In this document: one piece after another, positions 50,611 to 61,630 of the stretch | Numbering within the stretch: the first letter of the stretch is position 1 | How the letters are laid out: each line of letters opens with the position of its first letter | Source of the DNA: Sitta carolinensis | Taxonomy: Eukaryota > Chordata > Aves > Passeriformes > Sittidae | Reading direction: 5' to 3' | DNA: 64,000 nucleotides | Assembly: GCA_032173965.1 (NCBI GenBank) | Contig: CM063287.1 | Span: 5,151,859-5,215,858, forward strand | Notes under the pieces: model-generated | The model's input: the letters and a program-made list of their open reading frames with translations, nothing else | Database searches by the model: none | Told to the model about the DNA's origin: nothing | Translations under genes and position numbers: made by a program

Positions 50611-50764
50611 CATGGCTTCAATAAGAAGCAGCTTGTGGAAGGTGGCAGCCCCCCTGCCTCTTGCCCCATCACCACCCAGTGAGCAGGCTGCCACACTTGC
50701 AGCCCACTAACCTTAGCACATCCACTTCAGGAGCTGAGCAGTGCTCAGAGTCCCACTCCCAGCT

Positions 50765-51085
50765 GTATTCCCATACAGGACACGCCAGGAATGACCCCTG
50801 TGCCTGGGAGTGTTGTCCAAACACTTCTTGAATACTGACAGGCTTGGTACTACACTTGGGGACCACTGCCCTGGGGAACCTGTTCTGTGCCCAACCTTTT
50901 TACCTAGCCTAATCCTCCCTGGCACAGCTACAGCCAGGCCCTCAGGTACTGCTCCCCAGAGGGAAGGGCTCTGTAGCTGCCCCTCCAATGCCCTTCAGGA
51001 GGATGCTGAAGGCCTCCATGAGGTCTCCCCTTCCATCTCATTTTCCAGACTGAACAAACCAAGTGACTCAGATGTGCCTAAGCCA
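50765..51085 (-). mobile_element. CR1-type LINE fragment
   Basis: On the plus strand the order TGCCTGGGAGTGTTGTCC, ACCACTGCCCTGGGGAACC, TAATCCTCCCTGGCACAG, GCCTCCATGAGGTCTCCCC and GACTGAACAAACCAAGTGAC follows the antisense of an avian CR1 3' region from start to end. The element therefore points to the minus strand. The short open frames over it are remnants or chance. Confidence 0.8.
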
Positions 51086-51162
51086 GAGGTGACTTACAAG
51101 ATGAAACCTGGGCATTTGTGACTGACACCATCAACATTTAGCTAAAAATAGATGACTTTATG

Positions 51163-51236
51163 CCTTGGACTTGTCACCTGTAAAAAGGGTGTTTTCCTCA
51201 AAAGCTTTGTGTTTGATCAGTCTGACAGTGCCCTGG
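51163..51236 (+). repeat. Direct repeat, copy 2 (pair at 49557-49632)
   Basis: Second copy of the unit described at 49557-49632, in the same orientation, lying just right of the CR1 fragment. The two copies differ by scattered substitutions and small indels. Confidence 0.85.
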
Positions 51237-51879
51237 CATGACACTTGGGTTTCACACCAAACTGCTTGCTTTAGAAACTCTTACATAACCTTGTGTAGTT
51301 ATCTGCAAGATGTGTATTATTTTCAGAAATTTTCACAACTGACAGGAATAGGCTTGCTTGTAGGATATTTTAGGGGAAACCAAGCCCTGGCCCCTGCTGG
51401 AGGAGAAGTATGCCATCAGACCCAAGTGCTTCTGCACTAAAAATATAATCAGGTCACTTTGGCTTACTTACTTTTAGCTGAAAGAGCTGAACACTATTAA
51501 AGGAGGTATCCATTCCAAAATTATATGACTTGATTTTGAAGCTCACCTACCTTCTCTCCCACCAAAAGCAACCATAGCATATTGTGCATGTGAGGTTGCA
51601 CATGGATCTGCCAGGACCCATCACAGAGGGCAGCTGGAGATCTGGCTCTTCATACCACCAATGTTATACCCAACACCTTCAGTCAGGCCAAACTGAGCCA
51701 TCAATTTTACCACCACAATGTACTGGCTCTTGTGAGAATGTTCAAAATGACCAGAGCCTAGGCCAGAGCTTATAGCTTCCTCAGAGATGAGCCCCAGCCC
51801 CATGGCTGGCCATGTTTGAGTGCCAGACATTTGAACTGCCATCCGTGGGGGCTGAGGTTCATCTCTGAGCATGGAGAGT

Positions 51880-52380
51880 CTGAAGCTCTGGCACACAGAT
51901 GTCACCCATGACGCCCCTTTGGACAGGCTAAAGCACATTCTCCTATCTATCAATACAGAATTGGGCAATTTTCACCTTCACCCATGTGGACAAAAAAGCC
52001 AGAGCCATGATAAAACACTCTTTGTTTGGCCTTCTCCTCCCCTGAACTCAGGTTGGTTATTGCCCTGCAGCCCCACTGCATCCCTGTGTGCCATCCTGGA
52101 CTTAAAAACCTCAGACTCTGCTTTGCTCCCGGGTTTTGTCCCTGACACCCTTCCAGTGAGGATAATAAACTCCTGGGAGCATCATAGAAAAGCTCCTCGG
52201 GCGTCTTCTCTGGCCCCCATTCAATTCGCTCCCTCTGCACGGAGTGCCTGGGGCTGCAGAGCTATCCCCACCCCGCAGCACACCCTCGGGAAGGGGGGGC
52301 TTCGGCTGCTCCTGCCTAAAGGCTCCACAGCCTGTGAACAGCACGAGAAACTCCCTTCGAGTTAGCAAGAACAGAGACAT
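51880..52380 (+). mobile_element. LTR-like sequence
   Basis: The stretch shows CTGGACTTAAAAACCTCAG (TATA-like, about 52097), then GAGGATAATAAACTCCTGGG with AATAAA at 52164-52169, then a GC-rich tail. This is the U3-R-U5 order of many avian ERV LTRs. I could not fix the ends or find a target duplication. It is isolated GC-rich DNA in an AT-rich setting. Confidence 0.4.
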
Positions 52381-54850
52381 GAACGATCAGTAATTAAACC
52401 TGGTGAAAAGGGGGTTGACAAAAGCACAGTGAGTGGTGTTAAAGAGACTACAATATAATACTGGGTTTTGCATTTAGGTATTAGCTCTTGCACATTAGTA
52501 CTGATCATAAGCACTTGGATATAGTACAATGTGTGACTCTATTTAGCTGTTGATTAGTATAACACAATCTAACAGTTTAAATATGTACAGTATAGCTTAT
52601 AGAAAGAATAGTGTGAGGAATGTATTCTACCATAGGCCTCAACAAAACACTAGATGTTAGGATGCTCCTGTGGAACCAAACAAATAGTGCAAAACAATAA
52701 GGTTGTTTGCTCCACATCTTCTGGCTGACCTTTCCAAGTGATAAGATAACCATGTCACAAACTAGAGCATCAGAAAATAATTAGGGAATAGCGTGTCAAA
52801 CTCGAGGAAAACATGTTAAATCCTTATCAGAGGATGTAAAATGACCAGATGAAGACACAAGAAGAATTAAAACATTGACCTGATTCACAGGATGTCACAT
52901 AGATAAGTCAGAACATAAAGAAAATAAACAAAGGAGTTCCTGAAACATCAAAAGCTCAAAGAATGTTTGAATAATGTATGAATACATGAATCTGCATGTA
53001 CCTCAGTAATGTCAGAGTCTATAGATAACACTGTCTGAACTCACTGGTGTGTTTTAGGGCAAATAGCCAGAAACACCTCAGCACGCTGAACACTGTCCTT
53101 TTCTTATCCCTTACTAAACTTTAAAAAAATTCTGAAGCATGAACTTCACTTTTTCGCAGTGGCCATTGGTGCAGTTCCTTCAAGACTAACACACATGGTT
53201 ATGGCTGCATTTTTCCTAGCATTACATTTGTTTACAATCACACTAACTTGATACAGGGGTTTAGGTTTGCTTTGGGGCTTTTTTGAAAAGTCTTTCTCCT
53301 CAGCATATAAAAAAAATTCTGTTGTTTAAGGCAGTAAGGCAGGCTGATTCTCCCTCAGTATTCTTAGTTCAGGAGAACTAAAATTAGTGAGAAGATTGGC
53401 TGGGATGATACAGCTCCCTGAGGAAGCAGTGAGTGCCACGCATGTGGTACACAGGAAGAGCTAAATGAGGATCAAAGTGCTGCTTACCTTGGAGCTGTTA
53501 CAGCCTGGAAAACAAACTTTCTAAATAATTTCTAAGCTTCCCCATCCACGTAGTCACCATACATTAGCAGACAGTAGTGAAATCCTACATTTTGAACTCC
53601 TCATAGTTTCTGCTCCAGCTGCTTTCATGGTTCCTATCCTAATGCAAACAGAACAATCTGTTGTTGAACTTTGGCAAAGGCAGGCAGACATAAGACAGGC
53701 TCCCATTCTGTTCCTGAATACATCTACAGAAAGGAGGAAAATAATTTTGCAAGTCTACTGATTTTACAAAAGGTATTAGATTTCCCCTCATATTCCACCA
53801 TTGGTTCTCCCATACTAGTGAGGAAAGCACACAATGCCTCAGAACTTAAAAAACCCCAATAAACAAACAAACAAAACCTCAAAACAAACAACAACCCTCC
53901 CAAAAAGACCTGACAACACTGCTGCTGCTGCTCAATATTTAACATTTTAACCTAAAATGTATGTACCAGCACTAGTTTTGAATTATCAGATTATTCCGAG
54001 TGGGTCTTACCAACACCATGTTAATCAGCAGGAAGACAGCTTTTAGCCCACATTTGTGAGTGTTCCCACTACCTGCTAAATGTCAGCTGAAGACATAAAG
54101 GAAAAAAGTCAGCATTGCTGTCTGACATCCACAATTTCTTGGCAGGGTGCTTGTACTGTATGAACTTCTCTGATATCAGAAACTGAATCACTGCAAGGTC
54201 CCTTAGGAGTCAGTCCGTGCTTCTGGGATGGATTTTCACAATGCTTAAAAACTATTGCTACTGTCTTCTAAATCTTTCTTCTCAGTTAAGCATATTAAGA
54301 AATTGTTTTATTTGAGGCAGTAAGCCAGGAAGCCTTGCAACAAGGCCCAGAAAATATGGTTACTGAGGTTTTGGCTTGGGTTTTGGTAGGGGTGTTATCA
54401 GATGACTTGAAGGGAGGGAAAGGAAAAAGGAAAGGGCCAAATTCATCTGTGCATGTGGTCCTAGGGATAGGCAGAAGAACCCTGACTAGGGAACACAAAA
54501 CAAATCAGTTTGATGACCAGCAGTTCCCCAGGAAGCTTCAATCTTTTGGGACACTGAACATCTCAATTTTCATTTACTCTGAACCAAACACCTAATCAAA
54601 CCAGGTGACACTAGAGCATGTTCAAGTTGTCTTCAGCAGGGTCCATTTCATGTCAGCCTAAATCAGATTCAGACTTCATGGCAGAACCTCAAGGGCAGTT
54701 TAGTCATACTTCAAAGAGTTTTAAAAGTCTCTCCAAAGTTCAGATAGGTTGGTTTTGTTCTTGAACCATTATAATAAGCAACAGAATACAGATTACATAG
54801 TGATTAGCTTGTTAATAGTAATTCAGGTAATAAAATATCCAGTGCATCTT
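52381..54850. other. TFAM-REEP3 intergenic region
   Basis: AT-rich DNA without a recognised gene. An A/C-only low-complexity stretch (AAACAAACAAAC type) lies at about 53850-53910. Nothing else is supported. Confidence 0.6.
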
Positions 54851-57800
54851 GCTCAAAGCAGCATTTATTAAAGACGGCATCAAGATAAGTCAATGCATAA
54901 TGAAGTTTCCATCCTACAAATATGTAAACAAGTTGATAGCAAGTTATTATTACAATACAAAAATTAAAGCTTACATTGCATTTTTTTTTAAAGCTACTAC
55001 CTTCAGTCCAAATGTATGTTCTCTGGTTTGTAGCATTTAAAAATCCAGGTTCTTGAAAAATGTAAAAGTATTGCCTTTGCACATACATTTTTGTAGAAAA
55101 AAATACTTAAAAATAGCAACTGCCCATTAATAAAAGCAACACCAAAAATAAAACACTTTTTTGTCATGAATAGCATGATGTACGGGTCCAGCCATTTTCT
55201 CCGCCACTCTCTTTTACCAAATTATCTTCTATTTTAAAAGTCATTATAGTTTTCAAAATTTATGTTGGGTATTATTCGGTTACTTTCACATACCAAAGGA
55301 ATTAGCAAAATTGGCAATTACACTGTCCAGCCTAAGCTTATTTGCAGCTGAGACCACCAATTTAATCCTCATCTCAGACACTGTATTTTAAAAAGTACAC
55401 TAGGCTCTTGCTAAGAGAGCTGAGTCAGTTCAGATAGATTTTGGAAAGGCTTGAAACCTTGCTATGATTTCAGTGGAAATACATACTCTCTTTTAAAGCA
55501 CTTTTAAACCCCAAGTCTTTGTTTAACTACATTAGCAGTCCTGTTGGTGGCAGTCAGTGAATTCTCAGAAAACACTGTTCAGAAGATTAGATAATTTGAC
55601 ATGAACTACATTTTTCATTCCAAATCAAAAAAGAATGTTAAACATAGATTTTTAACTTTTTTTTCAAGAAGTTTCCTGGCACGAGTTACACAGATGACTT
55701 CTGCAGTAGCTAGATAAGAAAAGTTTGAAAATTCTCTGTAGCCAAAGTTAAAAGATGGTAATGTTCAAACCCAAACTAAACTACTTTCAACAAGGAGAGA
55801 GAACTAGCTATCACTGGAATGAAAACTAACCATGCCGCTGTGCCCTGACAAGCACCAGCTAACAATGAACAGTAAGAAAGAAAAATGAAGACCATCCAGT
55901 GAACCAGTTTGAAGATGAATTCAAAGATCAAAATCAGGCTGGAAGAAAATATTTTTAGAGTTGGCTATTAGATTTAAGAAAACAGCTAGGAAAACATTGA
56001 AGGTTTGATCATGTAAGATAGTTATCTGAAAGAACAGAGTACATTTATATACAAACAGTATTGAATATGAATAATACTGCCAGCTTTCCTAATTCCATGC
56101 AAGTTCCAGAAAGAGGAGGATTTATTCAGCCTTTATCACTACTGAGTTAGCAAGTTCAGTGTGCCAGAAGTTACAGCCTCAGGTACATAGAGACACATAG
56201 AACAACTTCCTGACAGGCGTGTGGTAGAGCCTAAAATGCTTCAATGATCTCTAGCCCTAGAAACATGTTAAAAACACAACCCCAAACCAGGATCTACAGG
56301 AACTGTAATTCTGAAAAAATGGCTCACCCAACTCCTTCATGCAGCATTATGATTTGTAGAAAGATGATCATTTTTGTGCCATGTTTTCTAGTAAAACAAG
56401 CATGATTAGTTACAACAAACTGTGTCAGCAAGGGCTCAACTGTACAGTAAGAGTTGGAGCTTCCATCCCAGGCCCAGGTTAGTCTGCTATTCAGAAAGGA
56501 GTGAGATGCAAATATAAGAGCTTCGCATTCCTTAATATCTTATATACCCTGACACACAGACAAGCCTCAGGGAAACAGCTGGGAAGCACAAACATTCCTG
56601 GGGCACAAGTCCCACACACCTAGGGAGGCTGGCTGCTTTTCTGATCACTCCCTGCCCACAGCTCCTTAGAAGAGCTGGATAACAAGGTACAGTTTTGGCA
56701 TGGGGATGGGGTTTTTGCACTGTGCTCCTTTGGGAGAGAGCAGCTTTAGCCTTTCACTCACACCTGGCGTGCTGGGACTTCTCTAAAGCACTGAGGTTCC
56801 TCAGAGATGCTTAAAGTGCTGTTGCATTTGAGCACAGCTTTGCCCAGACACTTCCACAGGCAGGGAGGAACAAGCCCAACAGAGCCCAGCTGCATTCGTG
56901 CCCATGCAATCCAAACCCTGGCCTGAGTATGCAGAACATGACCCTGAATGGCAGGCTCTGCCACAGACCAGCAAGTGCCTACCAGCAGTGAACTGCCATG
57001 GCTGAAACAGAAAAAAACACTGCAGCACGCCCAAGCCTCAGGAACATACTTAAAATCTCTCCAGCAGACTTGGAGATGACTGTCAATACCTGGGGGAAGG
57101 TCTAAGGACTGAAGTCAGAGATCCAAGGATAAGAGGAATTGACACCATTTTCTCTTCCAGGGAAGTAACAAGGTCTGTCCCAAAGATACATAATAAAATA
57201 CTAGCTGCAATAAGGGGTGGTTTCTCCCTCAATCCACAGTAGAAATATAGTCACAGAGAAAACCAAAATCAGCCTAATTCTCAGAACAGCAGAAAACAGT
57301 ACCAAAGGTGACCTATAAAAGTAATTTTGACAAGTTACTGCATTGAAAGGCATCTCAAAATTAATCTCTGAGCAGATCTGCCCTGGGACTCTAGGTTATA
57401 AAATGACTGACTAAATTAACTAGACTTTTAGCAGAAGCTATTTATATGCAAATATTTTAGTAATAACTTTAGCAATAAAAGAAAGTACTACGCAAACCAT
57501 TTTAGAATCCACATATGGTATGAAATATACACTCATACATGTTTTAAAGTACATACATATAAATATATTTTTTCTTAAAGCAATGTAGAGCAAAACTAAC
57601 CCAGGGCCTGACTAACCTATCACACATGCCCTTCTGGCAGCATGACAGCTCATGGGCTCTTCAGATCCCTGAGGCATATCACTGGAATTACTACAAGGTA
57701 TACTTACCCTAATTTTAACCAAAAACTGACTTTAAATCAGGTTACATCTCTTTAGATGGAGGAAGACAGACACAAACATAACAACCCCACAAACAAAAAA

Positions 57801-58627
57801 CCCCCCAAAGTCCCCCAAAAAACATAGACAAAACCCACACAGCCCTATAGTACATAGAAAGGCACCTGATAATATAATTAGTAGCAAATATCTACAGCAT
57901 CCTAAGTGTACTTAAAGAATCAAGATAAATTCTAAAAATATCATGAAATACAAGAATTGCTGGCATTCAAAATGTAACCCTAACCTAGCTAGCAAATCAC
58001 TAAAATGACATGTGCAGTTGTAAATCATTAAGAGTGTGCAAAACTAGACAGTTTTGCATAAAGTGCTATATGTACCCCCAGTTTGTTAAGCTTGGCAAGA
58101 TGATGATGATGTTAAGGATGTATCCTACCTACCTCCTCTTTCCTTTTCTTTCCCACCATCATCCACTGTCCTTTGAACTGTACATTTAAAAATTACACAA
58201 AGGCCTTTTCAGGAATTGTAGTTCAGAAAAATATTTCAAGTATATCTATCTTGCAATGTAAAGCTGGGGACAGTATGATTCAGTTTTCACAAGTTCTAGA
58301 TACTTACAGCTTCTGCTAATTCAATTGGAGTTGCAATTATTTCAATCTGTTCAATACCTCTGGTAAAAGAGTATTTCCTATTACTCATTTAACTCCTATT
58401 TAAGGAGTGCTGAAATTCATGCTGTAACTTGTCCAGATTTAAATCTAAACAATAAGCAATTATAGAAAAACAGAGCAATAATTTATCTGATCACTTAGGC
58501 TCACAAAACCAAGTCCTACCTTATCTGTTCATACAGACTCTTTCTAGTAATTGTACACAGATCTTTAACACTTGAATTCAAGTTACTATAGTACAGCAGT
58601 TTCTCTTGCAGGCATTGTGCAGTGCAC
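54850..58627 (-). other. Probable REEP3 3'UTR
   Basis: AT-rich sequence directly after the REEP3 stop, without any other gene. Vertebrate REEP3 mRNAs usually have multi-kilobase 3'UTRs, so this assignment is plausible, but the end is inferred. It includes a C/A-rich low-complexity patch near 57775-57830. Confidence 0.45.
54864..54869 (-). terminator. REEP3 poly(A) signal (candidate)
   Basis: TTTATT on the plus strand, AATAAA on the minus strand. Reading the minus strand, it is followed after about 25 bases by a T-rich element, and the sequence upstream of it looks like AT-rich 3'UTR. If used, the REEP3 3'UTR would be about 3.8 kb. Other hexamers exist, for example at 54307-54312. Confidence 0.4.
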
Positions 58628-61600
58628 TTAAAAGTACACAACAGGTCTCCTCTTTACTCTGTATTTCAGTGATCCGTATCTTATCTGAGGGGAAAAATAA
58701 AATTATAACAAAGAGTTGAGTAATACCAAACAGAAATATGATTCAACTCCCCACTAATCCTATTTAGCAAATGTCTTTCAATGTGCTTTGGACACCCCAG
58801 TTTCACTAAGACAATCTACCCATGCCTGAATAAGATAAAGTTTCAGCAGAACTGGGCAAGAATAGTAAGTATCAACTGTTTTCCTGGAATGACCCAAGAC
58901 TCCACAGAGATTTCTCCTGAACTATCTTTAAATTTTGTGATGCATGCACATATAAAGTGCATTGAACACTAACTAGGATCTCTGTAGATCACAAGGAGTC
59001 AGGCTGTGTGTCTATGGAAACAAAAATTCTGAATATTCTTTATCTATTAGACAGCAGGTGTTTAAGTGTGCACAACATGCAGATGATAGTATTGCTATCC
59101 ACACCCCTTTCAAGGTGAGCAGTTCCTGAAACTGGGCTTAGTGGTGCCAGAATGAGCATTCCAAGCACAGAGTCTGTCTCATCTCCTCTCCCTTGCTCCT
59201 TGCTTAGTTCATTCCATTGATGTATTTCCCCTAAACACTCCAAACTACAACAGCTCCAAATTAGATACTGTTATCACATACTTCCCCATTTAGCATTCCA
59301 GAACCCAGTTCGTGTTGACAACTACTTCTTCAAGATCAAAAAAAACTTTCTGCACTATGAAAAATGCCAATACACACTGAAAACCCAAGCTCAGCCAGGA
59401 TTAGACTTGCCTCCTTACGGCCTTTAGTGGTTTTCACTGATTTCATACTCTGAGTTCTTCGAAGGCCTCTCTGTGCAAACATTTCATCCTCTGAATGTGT
59501 CCCCTCCATCTCTTCATCTGTTTTATCATCTCCAGGATTTTTTTCCAGTGGAGTTTTGTAACCTTTTAAAAAAGAAAAATTGGTTGTAACTTTCTGATTT
59601 CTAAGAAAGCTATGATTTTCACCTTTAACACACATGATTTACCCTTTTAAATGATGTGCTCATTTCAAAACAGAAACATCTACTCTGCCATGAGTTTGGT
59701 ACTTCTAATCGTGCCACCTGATTCCACAGGTATGTAATGCAGTGATTCTTCAGCTGTCAAAACTGAAGGCACAAATCTGCTGACATCTGCTTTATACTGA
59801 ACTGCAAAAACCTTAGTTTTAAGAAGTGCTTAAGATTTTTGGACACAATCCACGTGAGAGGGAGGTCACACCTATATAAACCTTTAAAGGTCCCTCTAAT
59901 ACAAACCATTCCATGTCTCTCATTCACGGGATCTTTCTTCATTCTCTCATCCTCCTGCAGTTTTAGTACCAAAGCTCCTTTCAGATCGGTAACACACTGA
60001 AGTACTGTTAAGGGTTGTTAACATTCTGCAAAACCAGGACCAAGATTATTACCTCAGACTCTCACTAGAGGGCACAAACTGCTTACAAACACCCCAAAAA
60101 GCTCCTTGGGGTCCAACAGCCCAAACCTCCATCACAGACCTATCACAAAGCTCCCAAATCCAGTCTGCTTCCTGCCTCTGCCAAATCCTCCTTTTATCCC
60201 AGAATCTACAGGCTGTAACACTCAGGAACACTTTTTAGACTCCAAACCAAACTTTATTAATGACCTCTGTACTTCATCTTAAGCCAATATTTTACTTAGG
60301 CTTAGCTAATTTTTTTCCTCAATTTTTTTTTCCCTAGGAATTAGAATCACATCACCTATTCCACAGGTACTTGAGACACACATGCTGTCATTCTCTTCTG
60401 CCGTTTTAGAGGCAACATGTCTCTGCTTCCAGTACAGTTTCAATTGCTCTTTTTCAATACAAAAGATTAGAATCACATCTGTTTTCTCTGTTTTGGACTA
60501 GAGGTGTTTGCAGTGACACCAACACTTGCTTATCTCCATTTGTAACCCCTGATGCATCAGCAGCCCATCCACCTTGTTCAGAGCAAGCACGCTGCCAGCT
60601 CAGCATCCATGTCCTGTATCCATGTCTACACAGGCCTTTCCAACCAATCTGCACAGAACTCCCAAAAACAAGATCCTGCTAAGCACAACAGAATATTGCT
60701 ACACAGTGTTCCTAAATCTATGTGTACTTTTGATCTTTAAAAAGCTCCTAATGCTGAAAAAAATTCTCAGAAAACACGAGATGTATGCTAGATATGAGAG
60801 GAGGAGCAGAAACAATGAATTAGCTGTAAGCTTTTACACATTTGATTGAATAATCACAATCAGTGATTATTTACATAGTATAAACTGAAACTTTTTTTTT
60901 TTTAATTAAATTTAGAGCATTATAACCTATTATAATCTAATCTATCATTAGTATCTCTGAACAAACCAACAATTGGTCACAACACACCATCTTCTGAGTG
61001 CTGATGGGCATTTTTTTATGACAACTTGATGCCTTTATTATTCCTATCACCATGTACAATTTTACATTTTGATCTATCACTACAAACCTGGTGAATTAAT
61101 TTCAATTAATTTTCTCTTCTATTTACTGAGCTTCCATATGTTTTCACGTTTAACTCCTTGTACATTTGTCAGAGAAATACCACTTAATCCCATAACATTT
61201 GACTTCCAATTAAGTTTCACTTTGGTAATAAATTCTTGTTGCCAATTGGCAAGGACAGGAGTAATGAATACAATATGATTACACAGAGTGAATGTGAGAA
61301 GAAAGCAATTCAGGAAGGATTTCTTAACGGTCATAATTTACTTTGCTTGAGTGTACTCTGTTTAAGTGTACTGGAATTCTTTGAGGCCTTTTCCATTTAG
61401 AAACAGGGTAAATGTATTTCTGCTCTTCAACTTTTGCTTTGGGTGAATTGGTTTAAAAGGTAGGGAAAAAAGAGATATATACCTGAAGATTCACTTGCAG
61501 AGGCTCTGGTTTTCGTTTTAGCTTCTGGCAATGTCTGATAAGGTCTCTGTCCAACGGGCTCATCTCCTTGTATAGTAGTCAAATCATGCATACTGAAACT

Positions 61601-61630
61601 TCTCAGTTTCTCAGTTATTGCACCTTGGCT
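58628..61630 (-). CDS. REEP3: Receptor expression-enhancing protein 3, last three coding exons (partial gene)
   Basis: Minus-strand exons at 61483-61630, 59411-59562 and 58628-58684 (TAA at 58628-58630) join in frame to give 118 residues. They read SQGAITEKLRSFSMHDLTTI, then GDEPVGQRPYQTLPEAK, then an acidic stretch (KTDEEMEGTHSEDEM), then GLRRTQSMKSVKTTKGRKE and IRYGSLKYRVKRRPVVYF. This is the REEP3 cytoplasmic C-terminal tail, and the Arg/Lys-rich end is specific to REEP3/4-type proteins. REEP3 is an ER membrane-shaping protein that links ER to microtubules and, with REEP4, clears ER from chromosomes in mitosis. The membrane hairpin domain (the first 130 or so residues) lies off the right edge. 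The last intron has a GC donor. REEP1 has a similar KLRSFSMQDLTTI block, but the rest fits REEP3. Confidence 0.95.
58685..59410 (-). other. REEP3 last intron, GC-AG type
   Basis: The only splice that keeps the conserved frame joins GAG at 59411-59413 (donor GCAAGT) to ATA at 58684 (acceptor CCTCAG). AG|GCAAGT is the strong consensus of GC-AG introns. The nearby GTAAGG at 59412-59417 would shift the frame and destroy the REEP3 C-terminus. Confidence 0.85.
59563..61482 (-). other. REEP3 internal intron
   Basis: Donor GTATAT, acceptor TTAAAAG after a T/C tract. AT-rich, no other gene recognised. Confidence 0.8.

Noticed and set aside
50226..50696. 156-codon minus-strand open frame
   Set aside because: It overlaps the probable solo LTR and has no retroviral or other domain.
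59409..59417. GTAAGG as the donor of the last REEP3 intron
   Set aside because: Using it shifts the frame and loses the conserved IRYGSLKY tail; the GC donor keeps it.
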